In this document: piece after piece, positions 1-5,854 of the stretch
Layout: each line of letters begins with the position of its first letter
Position numbering within the stretch: the stretch's first letter is position 1
NCBI GenBank assembly: GCA_003158705.1
Contig: PMKX01000093.1
Span: 8,279 to 17,284 of the forward strand
Source of the DNA: Actinomycetota bacterium
GTDB lineage: Bacteria; Actinomycetota; Thermoleophilia; UBA2241
DNA: 9,006 bases
Reading direction: 5' to 3'
Translations under genes and position numbers: made by a program
Notes under the pieces: model-generated
Databases searched by the model: none
Seen by the model: the letters and a program-made list of their open reading frames with translations, nothing else
What the model was told of the DNA's origin: nothing

Positions 1-39
1 CAACTCTTCTTTGCAGAATAGAAGTGCGATAGTGTTGCA

Positions 40-85
40 CCGGCGCCAGAGATGGCTCGCTACGCACTGCGGCGAGCGGCGCCGG
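40..85. repeat. Long bulged inverted repeat (candidate RNA hairpin 1)
   Basis: CCGGCGCC (40-47) is the exact complement of GGCGCCGG (78-85). Directly inside it GCTCGC (55-60) pairs with GCGAGC (72-77). Together they give a 14-bp G/C-rich stem broken only by a one-sided 7-nt bulge, AGAGATG (48-54), and closed by an 11-nt loop (61-71). A long stem with a single purine-rich bulge is more RNA-like than a simple operator palindrome. No U-run follows on either strand, so it is not an ordinary terminator. Function unknown. Confidence 0.55.
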
Positions 86-115
86 AAGTCGTCGTCCTCT
101 TGCGCCCACGGGCGT

Positions 116-156
116 GGTACGAAGGGGCCGACTGCTTGGGTCGTGGCCAGCGTACC
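116..156. repeat. Three-segment inverted repeat (candidate RNA hairpin 2)
   Basis: GGTACG (116-121) pairs with CGTACC (151-156), GGCC (126-129) with GGCC (145-148), and GAC (130-132) with GTC (140-142). Small internal loops separate them (122-125 against 149-150, and 143-144 on one side), and the terminal loop is 133-139. The nested order of all three segments suggests one extended hairpin. It lies 30 nt after hairpin 1. No known RNA family recognised. Confidence 0.45.
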
Positions 157-198
157 GGAGGAGTGGGTGTCGAGGCACAAACGAACAGCTCAAAAGAC

Positions 199-222
199 CA
201 GTGCGGCGCCCCGCTGCGCCAC
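199..222. repeat. G/C-rich hairpin flanked by AAAAGAC direct repeats
   Basis: GGCGC (205-209) pairs with GCGCC (216-220), and outer GT/AC pairs (201-202 with 221-222) extend it past a 2-nt bulge. A competing fold pairs GCGG (203-206) with CCGC (211-214), so two exclusive structures are possible. The heptamer AAAAGAC occurs on both sides, at 192-198 and 225-231, with a period of 33 bp (about three helical turns). A weaker stem follows, GGTTT (244-248) with AAACC (259-263). Structure is inferred by eye only. Confidence 0.35.
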
Positions 223-276
223 GAAAAAGACGGGCAAGTGGGAGGTTTCCTTGTGACCAAACCAGTGCGTAGGGTG

Positions 277-285
277 TGATAGAAT
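277..285 (+). promoter_or_regulatory. Extended -10 promoter for the repeat-protein gene
   Basis: TGATAGAAT fits the extended -10 consensus TGnTATAAT with one mismatch in the hexamer (TAGAAT, 280-285). No good -35 hexamer sits at 16-18 bp; TTGTGA (251-256) is too far away, which is acceptable for an extended -10. Transcription would start near 291-293, giving a leader of about 50 nt before the ATG at 341. If so, the hairpins at 40-263 lie upstream of this start and would be in the message only if a more distal promoter also acts. Confidence 0.45.
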
Positions 286-328
286 GCGGAACTCGAAGTC
301 ATCGTCCTTGTCGAACTATCAGTCTCAT

Positions 329-334
329 AGGGGG
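329..334 (+). promoter_or_regulatory. Ribosome binding site that fixes the start at 341
   Basis: AGGGGG lies 6 nt before the ATG at 341, good Shine-Dalgarno spacing. The in-frame ATG at 284 has no such site and overlaps the -10 element. The signal peptide also has a normal layout only from 341. These three points together choose the downstream start. Confidence 0.7.
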
Positions 335-340
335 TATCTC

Positions 341-3300
341 ATGGTGCGAACGTTCGTACCGGGGCCGTCTGGGCATGAGTCCAGAGCGGTACCCAACCGA
401 TGGCGGCAGCAGAAGCTAGGCCTTCTGCTCGTCGTAGCCCTTCTGGGGCTCATGGTTCTGCTGCCGGCCAGTGCGCTGGCGGCATGGAGCACCCAGTCCG
501 TGGTAATCAATAGCGGCGATATCGGCACCAACATCGCCCCGGTGACGTTGACGCTGGCCGCCGCCGACGGCTCGACCACAGCCACCTGGATGCGCTTTAG
601 CCAGGACGCCGGCACCACCTGGACGAATTGGGAGGCGTACGCGACCAGCAAGTCGCTCACCCTCGCGACTTCTCCGGTGGCCACTTTCGGCGAGGGCACG
701 CACACCGTTACGGCGGAGTTCTCCACCGATGTGGCTGAGCCGAGCAACACCCCGCCCGGGCACGGGGTCAATGACACCACCGCGTCCGACACGATCATCT
801 ACGACACCACGGAGCCGGCGACGGTGGTCACGGGCGTAGACGCCAGCTGGCACAGCTCCGACGTCACGGTCACCTTCACGCCCGCCGATCCGGCGCCCGC
901 CGCTCCCAACCCAGGGCCGGCCTCTGGTCTCCTCGGCATCGAGGAGTACAAGGTCGACGCCGGCGCCTGGACGCCGATCGCGTTGGTCGCCGGCGCCGCC
1001 AGCATCACCATCCCGGCGGACCCGATCTACCACTCCACGGACGGTGTGCACACGGTCTCCTACCGTGCTATCGACAACGCCGGCAACGTGGAGCATGACG
1101 TGATCCCGGGCACCTACAAGTCGGTCACCGTCAAGATCGACACTACCGTCCCGAGCGCGTCCACGATAAGCGGCAACGACGCTCTCTACCACAGCGCCGG
1201 CAGCCCGTGGTCGCTGACCTTCGCGGCCACCGACGCGAACATGCCCAACGCGGCCGGTATCGCCAAGTACCAGTGGAAGGTCGATGGCGGGGCTTGGGCA
1301 GACGTTGTCGCCAACCCGATGACCGTAGACCCGGCCTCGTACAGTGACGGCACACATGAGTTCTACGTCCGTGCCGTCGACGCTGCCGTCGCGGCCAACA
1401 CCGGGCCCATGTCAAGCGTACCGTTCCGCGTCGATACGACGGCGCCGACCAGCACCTGGGACAATCCCAGCGTCGCTTGGTGGAATGAGCCGTTCACGAT
1501 GAACTTCTCGGCCGTTGACGCGAGCCCCACTGACTCTGCTGGCGTCGACCACGTCGAGTCCATGGTTGCGGCCACCATCGGCCCGGTCACCTGGCCGGCC
1601 ACTTGGACCGCCGGCGATTCGGCCACGGTGCCGGCTCCGGCCAACCACTCCAGGGACGGCGTGAACCCAGTCCGCTTCCGCGCCATCGACAAGGCGTACG
1701 TCACGAGCAACGTCGAGACGTACCAGACGGGCAACGTGAACATCGACACGACGCCGCCGGTCACCACGGACGACAACGACGGCCTGTGGCACAACGTGCC
1801 CGTGACGGTGACCCTCACGCGGACCGACCCGAACTCACCCAACCATGCCGGCGTCGACTATACGCAATACCGTGTGGACGGCGGCGCCTGGAGTGACATC
1901 CCGTTCCCAGGGGCCGCGACGGTCACGATCCCGGCTCCCCTCAATCACTCCAACGACGGCCTGCGCCTGTTGCAGTACCGCTCGGTCGACTTGGCTATGC
2001 CTTCGGGCAACGTCGAGGACATCCAGTCCACCAACGTCAAGATTGACACCACGGCGCCGGTCACCACCGACAACGCTCCTGCCACGTGGCGGAGCAGTGA
2101 CGTGAACGTGACGCTCACGCCTACCGACGTGGGCGGCTCGGGTGTGCTCAGCACGCTGTATCGCTTGACAGACAACCTGGGCGCAGTCGGAGGCTGGGTA
2201 GCGTACAACTCGCTGACCGGCATCACCGTCACCGCTCCCGGGTCGCACACCAACGACGGCATCTGGACCATCGAGTACAAGTCCACCGACAACGTGGGCA
2301 ACGTGGAAGCCGTCAAGTCGACTCAGGTGAAGATCGACACTCGCGTGCCGACCACCAGCGAGACCGGTCTGGACGACGGCGTTTGGCACAACACGCCGGT
2401 CACGGTCAACTTCACGGCCGCCGACCAGAACATGCCCACCGCCTCCGGCGTCGCCCTCACTGAGTACCGTGTCGACGGCGGCTCCTGGACGCAGGGCTCG
2501 TCGGTCGTGATCCCAGCGCCGGCCGGCGGTGCCAACGACGGCAAGCACACGGTGGACTACCGCTCCGTGGACAACGCCGTGGCGCCCAACGTGGAGCTCA
2601 TCCAGAGCGGCGAGGTGTGGATCGACACCACAGCGCCGGTCACCACGACCGACCACCTGGCCCCGTTCTACACCGCCTGGCACAACGGGCCGGTCACCGT
2701 GAACCTCTCGGCCACCGACACCAACCCGAATGTGCCTCACACTGACCGTTCCGGCGTCGACTACACCACGTACAGCGTCGACGGCGGCACCTGGGTGCAT
2801 GGCACCTCAGTCTCGATCCTGGCGCCGGTCGACGGCTCCAACGACGGCCCGCACGTGATCCAGTTCTACTCGGTCGACAACTCCGTGGACGCTACAGGCA
2901 ACCCGAACACCGGCAACGTCGAAGCCACCAACAGCGTCACGGTGCGCATCGACGCGACGGCACCGACCACCACGGGTGTCAGCGGCTGGTGGAACCCTGC
3001 CTTCCCGTACACGCTTACGGCCATCGACCAGATCGGCCGCTCGGGTGTGGCCGAGACGGACTACCGCCTCGACAGCGGCTCGTGGCAGACCTACACGGCC
3101 CCAGGCATCACGCTCACGGGCGTCCAAGGCACCGAGCACACCATCGACTTCCGCTCGGTGGACAATGCCGGCAACACCGAGGTCTACAAGACCTCGCACG
3201 TCACGCTCGATGTGACACCGCCGGTCACCGTGGTCAACGGTGCCGACTCCGCCTGGCACGACACTCCGGTGACGCTGAACTTCTCGTCCAGCGACGTCGG

Positions 3301-4033
3301 TGCGGGTGTGGACTACATCGAGTACAGCCTCGATGGCGGCACTCACTGGACGCAGGGCAACGCAGTGACCGTCTCCCACAACGGTACGACGACCGTGGAG
3401 TACCGCGCCGTCGACTTGGCGCAGCCCTCGGGCAACGTGGAGATCGCCAACTCGGTGGATGTCAAGGTCGACTCCGGCATGCCGGTGACCACGATCAGCG
3501 ACGTGCCGATGTGGAACAAGGCTCCCGTTTCCTTCACCCTGTCGGCCGCCCTCGGGGAGTCGGGAATCCAGACGATCAGGTACCAGCTGGACGGTGGCAC
3601 CGCTGTGGACGTCGCCGGCGATTCGGCAACTTTGCCGGTGAGCTCGCAGGGCCATCACACCCTGAGGGCACGCGCCGAGTCTAATGCCGGTGTGTGGGGC
3701 GACTGGTCTACGTCGGTGGAGTTCTACATTGACCTGACCGGCCCGACAACCCTGGCGAAGCCGGCCTCCGGTCACCACGGCATGCCGATCGCGCTTGCGT
3801 ATAAGGTGACCGACAACCTGAGTCCTCGGGCCAAGTCGGTCAAGGTCGTCGTCAAGACCCTGACGGGCAAGACCGTCAAGACCTTCTCGATCGGTACCGT
3901 GAACGTGAGGACATGGTTCAACGTGAAGTGGACGCCGAAGAAGGCGGGCACCTACAGGTACTACGTCTACGCGAAGGACCTGGCGGGTAACGTCCAGTCT
4001 GCCTACAGCTATGCGTCCGTGAAGGTCAAGTGA
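341..4033 (+). CDS. Secreted multi-repeat Ig-like / OmpL47-type surface protein
   Basis: A 1230-residue exported protein, probably structural or adhesive at the cell surface. Residues 20-25 are basic, 26-42 form a hydrophobic core, and ASALA before Ala48 is a type I signal peptidase site. Residues 48-154 form a first beta domain. Ten repeats follow, starting at residues 155, 267, 365, 469, 569, 666, 762, 871, 957 and 1044. Most open with a DTTxP-like motif, continue with W(H/R)xxPVTV, a (V/L)DGGxW strand and a DGxHTVxYRSVD strand, and many end with GNVE. This is the pattern of OmpL47-type/bacterial Ig-like repeats. Residues 1131-1230 are a distinct basic beta domain (about 13 Lys and 3 Arg against 2 acidic residues), resembling FlgD-type Ig folds. 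I see no LPXTG signal, C-terminal membrane segment, enzyme motif or cysteine. The basic tail may hold the protein to anionic wall polymers (inference). An upstream in-frame ATG at 284 would add 19 residues but is disfavoured. The partner ligand is unknown. Confidence 0.9.
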   Translation: MVRTFVPGPSGHESRAVPNRWRQQKLGLLLVVALLGLMVLLPASALAAWSTQSVVINSGDIGTNIAPVTLTLAAADGSTTATWMRFSQDAGTTWTNWEAYATSKSLTLATSPVATFGEGTHTVTAEFSTDVAEPSNTPPGHGVNDTTASDTIIYDTTEPATVVTGVDASWHSSDVTVTFTPADPAPAAPNPGPASGLLGIEEYKVDAGAWTPIALVAGAASITIPADPIYHSTDGVHTVSYRAIDNAGNVEHDVIPGTYKSVTVKIDTTVPSASTISGNDALYHSAGSPWSLTFAATDANMPNAAGIAKYQWKVDGGAWADVVANPMTVDPASYSDGTHEFYVRAVDAAVAANTGPMSSVPFRVDTTAPTSTWDNPSVAWWNEPFTMNFSAVDASPTDSAGVDHVESMVAATIGPVTWPATWTAGDSATVPAPANHSRDGVNPVRFRAIDKAYVTSNVETYQTGNVNIDTTPPVTTDDNDGLWHNVPVTVTLTRTDPNSPNHAGVDYTQYRVDGGAWSDIPFPGAATVTIPAPLNHSNDGLRLLQYRSVDLAMPSGNVEDIQSTNVKIDTTAPVTTDNAPATWRSSDVNVTLTPTDVGGSGVLSTLYRLTDNLGAVGGWVAYNSLTGITVTAPGSHTNDGIWTIEYKSTDNVGNVEAVKSTQVKIDTRVPTTSETGLDDGVWHNTPVTVNFTAADQNMPTASGVALTEYRVDGGSWTQGSSVVIPAPAGGANDGKHTVDYRSVDNAVAPNVELIQSGEVWIDTTAPVTTTDHLAPFYTAWHNGPVTVNLSATDTNPNVPHTDRSGVDYTTYSVDGGTWVHGTSVSILAPVDGSNDGPHVIQFYSVDNSVDATGNPNTGNVEATNSVTVRIDATAPTTTGVSGWWNPAFPYTLTAIDQIGRSGVAETDYRLDSGSWQTYTAPGITLTGVQGTEHTIDFRSVDNAGNTEVYKTSHVTLDVTPPVTVVNGADSAWHDTPVTLNFSSSDVGAGVDYIEYSLDGGTHWTQGNAVTVSHNGTTTVEYRAVDLAQPSGNVEIANSVDVKVDSGMPVTTISDVPMWNKAPVSFTLSAALGESGIQTIRYQLDGGTAVDVAGDSATLPVSSQGHHTLRARAESNAGVWGDWSTSVEFYIDLTGPTTLAKPASGHHGMPIALAYKVTDNLSPRAKSVKVVVKTLTGKTVKTFSIGTVNVRTWFNVKWTPKKAGTYRYYVYAKDLAGNVQSAYSYASVKVK
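803..3730 (+). repeat. Ten tandem coding repeats (86-112 codons each)
   Basis: Unit starts, taken at the Asp codon of the DTTxP-like motif, are 803, 1139, 1433, 1745, 2045, 2336, 2624, 2951, 3209 and 3470; the next domain begins at 3731. Unit lengths in codons are 112, 98, 104, 100, 97, 96, 109, 86, 87 and 87. The longer units carry inserts such as AxxxNMPxAxG or NPNVPHTD before the SGV(D/A) strand, and the last three are shorter and more uniform. Repeats are clearly diverged in DNA, with only short shared words such as CCGGTCACC. They look like an old domain duplication rather than a recent, slippage-prone array. Motifs also drift: TRVP in unit 6, ATAP in unit 8, VTPP in unit 9 and SGMP in unit 10. 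Confidence 0.85.
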
Positions 4034-4055
4034 GGTAACCGACAGAACTCCTTCA

Positions 4056-4071
4056 GCCTGCTCCAGCAGGC
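4056..4071. terminator. Short perfect hairpin after the repeat-protein stop
   Basis: GCCTGCT (4056-4062) and AGCAGGC (4065-4071) are perfect complements separated by 2 nt, 23 nt after the TGA of the repeat-protein gene. No U-run follows. It may stabilise the mRNA 3' end or act together with the stronger hairpin 20 nt downstream. Confidence 0.4.
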
Positions 4072-4091
4072 AAGGGCACATGAGCAATACA

Positions 4092-4119
4092 TGGGGGGCC
4101 GCCGCAAGGCGGCCCCCCA
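4092..4119. terminator. Strong GCAA-tetraloop hairpin between convergent genes
   Basis: GGGGGGCCGCC (4093-4103) pairs perfectly with GGCGGCCCCCC (4108-4118) around a GCAA loop, a stable GNRA tetraloop. The T4092/A4119 pair extends the stem to 12 bp. It sits between the end of the + strand gene (4033) and the end of the - strand operon (4327), so it could serve both. Neither side has a proper U-tract: the + side reads ACTGTTG and the - side ATGTATTGC. It is therefore an atypical, U-poor intrinsic terminator or an RNA-stabilising hairpin. Confidence 0.65.
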
Positions 4120-4326
4120 CTGTTGAGCCGGCACTCCCGCTGGCTAGCCTTCCACAAGACCAGGTGCTAAGCGGACAGACAGTCGACGCATCCCGGGCGG
4201 CCCAGATCGCATCTGTGGTTCATGAATCTCTTCCGGAGACGGGCGGCACATTGGCCAGGAGAGCGGTAGAGAGCGGGCCAACGCTTGGTTCGGCTTGGGG
4301 TACGCGGAGAGCGGAGCGGGCCGGTC
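4120..4326. other. Non-coding convergent intergenic region
   Basis: No gene seen; open frames here are shadows or run in from the kinase gene in other frames. There is one modest inverted repeat, TTGGCC (4251-4256) with GGCCAA (4276-4281), loop 19 nt, 46 nt beyond the kinase stop. There is also an imperfect direct repeat of GGAGAGCGG followed by GAGCGGGCC (4258-4279 and 4306-4322). No U-run follows the inverted repeat on the - strand, so a terminator role is only a guess. I see no tRNA or phage attachment remnant. Confidence 0.5.
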
Positions 4327-5844
4327 TCAGGCGACGTCGAGCAGCACGAGCGTGGTGTTGCCCAGCAGCAGAGTCTGGCCAACGGTCACGGCCGTGGGCC
4401 CGTAGATCGGGTACCCATCCACGAGTGTGCCGTTGCGGCTGCCTAGATCTTCCACCCAGAGCTGTCCATCGCGCCAGCACAGCTGGGCGTGGTAGCGGCT
4501 GACCTGGTCGTCGAACACGGCGATCTCCACGTCGTCGGCGCGGCCGATGCGGGCCGGCAGAGAGAACTCCATGACCATGTTGCCTGCTGGGCCCGTGATG
4601 GAGCAGCTGCCGCGTGTTGGCCGAGGATGGTCCTCAACCGCGACCGTCATGAAGATGTCCCCTGCACTATTGTCCGGAGACCGTGAACCGAGAACGCTCT
4701 CGGGTGGCCTCTGTCGCGTCGTCAGCCAAATGGTCACGCCGACCGCAGTCCCTATCGTGATGAGGGCCAAGGCGAAGACGCCGTCTCCGGCGGCGAACAG
4801 CGCGACCGCAAGGCCCACTGCGGCGACGGTCACAATGGCCGTGAGCATCGTGCGACTGGCAGAATCGCGTTGCGCTTGCTGCCAGGGCGCGCCGGAGCCG
4901 GGAAGTGACGGAGGTAGAGGCGTGACGCCTTGGGGAGGGACGAGCTCGACTGGTGAAGGCGGCACGCGAACGGCCGGCGCGTAGTTAGGCAGAGGCACCT
5001 CGGCCATCGTCGGTGGCCCGCCGGCGCAGTAGCGGAAAGCCGTGAGCATCGCTTGTGCAGTATGGAAGCGCGATGCGGGATCCTTCCTCATAGACTGGTT
5101 GAGCGCGCCCTGCAGCTCGGGCGAGACCCCCGCTACCTGCCCCTCGAGTACAGGGGGCGTCTCGTTGACGACACGGCGCATGATCTCTGTGGGCGCGACA
5201 CCGTCGGTGGCGCCGAAGGGGTTGGCGCCGGCCAGCATCTCGTAGACGATGACGCCGATGGAGAACAGATCGGCGCGTTCGTCAACGCTGGCGCCCAGAA
5301 TCTGCTCGGGGGCCATGTAGCCTGGCGTGCCGACCACCGTGCCTGCCTGGGTCAGGCGCTGCATGCCACTGACGCGGGCCACACCGAAATCGCTGAGCTT
5401 GACTCTGCCAATGGCGGTGACGAACACGTTGTCGGGCTTGATGTCGCGGTGGACTACTCCGTTGGCGTGCGCGTAGGCCACCGCGTCCAGCAGCTGGTCC
5501 ACCACGCCCAATGCCGAAGCCACGGACAGGGGTTCGCGGTCGATGATGGCGGAGAGGGTCTGGCCCTCCACGTATTCCATGATGATCGCGGCGCGCCCAT
5601 TCCAGACGTCTGCGTCATAGATGGACACCAGGTTCGGGTGGCTGAGCCGCGCCGCTGCCTTTGCCTCGAGCACGAAACGCGCGGCCATCTCTTGGGCTCG
5701 TTGCGGGTCGGTGCCCGGCGGTATCAGTGACTCCTTGACGGCCACGACGCGCTCCAGCTTGGTGTCCCACGCGCGCCAGACGATCGCCATGGCCCCTCGC
5801 CCGATCTCGCCTTGGAAGGCATACTGGCCAAGGTCGGTCAGCAT
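4327..5844 (-). CDS. Membrane-anchored Ser/Thr protein kinase with C-terminal FHA domain
   Basis: A 505-residue PknB-type kinase that should phosphorylate Ser/Thr on cytoplasmic proteins. The kinase domain spans about 8-265 and has all key residues: glycine loop GRGAMA (15-20, third Gly replaced by Ala), Lys37 in VAVK, Glu60 of helix C, catalytic HRDIKPDN (132-139; Asp134, Asn139), DFG (152-154) and APE (178-180). Thr165, Thr169 and Thr173 in the activation segment are likely autophosphorylation sites. A proline-rich linker (277-320) leads to two hydrophobic segments (333-351 and 356-374). An FHA domain follows (about 412-505) with GR (434-435), SRYH (449-452) and DLGSRNGT (466-473), the phospho-threonine pocket. 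A two-helix hairpin puts kinase and FHA on the same, cytoplasmic side. There is no PASTA or other sensor outside. The start lies 10 nt after the phosphatase stop with no clear Shine-Dalgarno site, so translation is probably coupled. Confidence 0.95.
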   Translation of the reverse strand: MLTDLGQYAFQGEIGRGAMAIVWRAWDTKLERVVAVKESLIPPGTDPQRAQEMAARFVLEAKAAARLSHPNLVSIYDADVWNGRAAIIMEYVEGQTLSAIIDREPLSVASALGVVDQLLDAVAYAHANGVVHRDIKPDNVFVTAIGRVKLSDFGVARVSGMQRLTQAGTVVGTPGYMAPEQILGASVDERADLFSIGVIVYEMLAGANPFGATDGVAPTEIMRRVVNETPPVLEGQVAGVSPELQGALNQSMRKDPASRFHTAQAMLTAFRYCAGGPPTMAEVPLPNYAPAVRVPPSPVELVPPQGVTPLPPSLPGSGAPWQQAQRDSASRTMLTAIVTVAAVGLAVALFAAGDGVFALALITIGTAVGVTIWLTTRQRPPESVLGSRSPDNSAGDIFMTVAVEDHPRPTRGSCSITGPAGNMVMEFSLPARIGRADDVEIAVFDDQVSRYHAQLCWRDGQLWVEDLGSRNGTLVDGYPIYGPTAVTVGQTLLLGNTTLVLLDVA

Positions 5845-5854
5845 CGGGCGTTGC

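Larger units (their letters stand above)
1..276. other. Non-coding, hairpin-rich region upstream of the repeat-protein gene
   Basis: I see no supportable gene here. The short open frames on both strands have odd composition, no convincing ribosome binding site and no recognisable motif, and one (52-279, +) ends inside the promoter of the next gene. What stands out is a series of inverted repeats, listed separately, covering much of 40-263. The stretch could be the 5' part of a long structured leader, a small RNA gene, or simply intergenic DNA with G/C-rich palindromes. I compared it by eye with common riboswitch signatures (c-di-GMP-I, cobalamin, TPP, SAM, glycine, c-di-AMP) and with RNase P RNA, tmRNA and SRP RNA, and found no match. 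Confidence 0.5.

Noticed and set aside
160..263. A c-di-GMP-I or cobalamin riboswitch before a secreted repeat protein
   Set aside because: The conserved words (GGCAAACC, CGCAAAGC, or the GCCACTG box) are absent, and the likely transcription start is downstream.
52..279. A 75-codon + strand open frame as a small gene before the repeat protein
   Set aside because: No Shine-Dalgarno site, unusual composition, overlap with strong inverted repeats, and its stop codon lies within the -10 element.
803..3730. Repeat array as a CRISPR or mobile-element repeat
   Set aside because: The periodicity is protein-level (86-112 codons), in frame and diverged in DNA; it encodes Ig-like domains.
416..4120. 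Long open frames on the - strand opposite the repeat-protein gene (416-1357, 1412-1792, 1835-2800, 2807-4120)
   Set aside because: They mirror the strongly G/C-ending codons and repeats of the + strand gene. Their products are low-complexity Arg/Gly/Val/His-rich chains with no domain motif, and the last would start at the terminator hairpin.
4120..4326. A tRNA gene or integration site in the convergent gap
   Set aside because: No cloverleaf with a TTCGA-type T-loop and acceptor pairing could be found, and no integrase or flanking repeat is present.
5053..5730. A 225-codon + strand open frame opposite the kinase gene
   Set aside because: The - strand kinase has every catalytic motif in order; the + frame has none and is a G/C-bias shadow.
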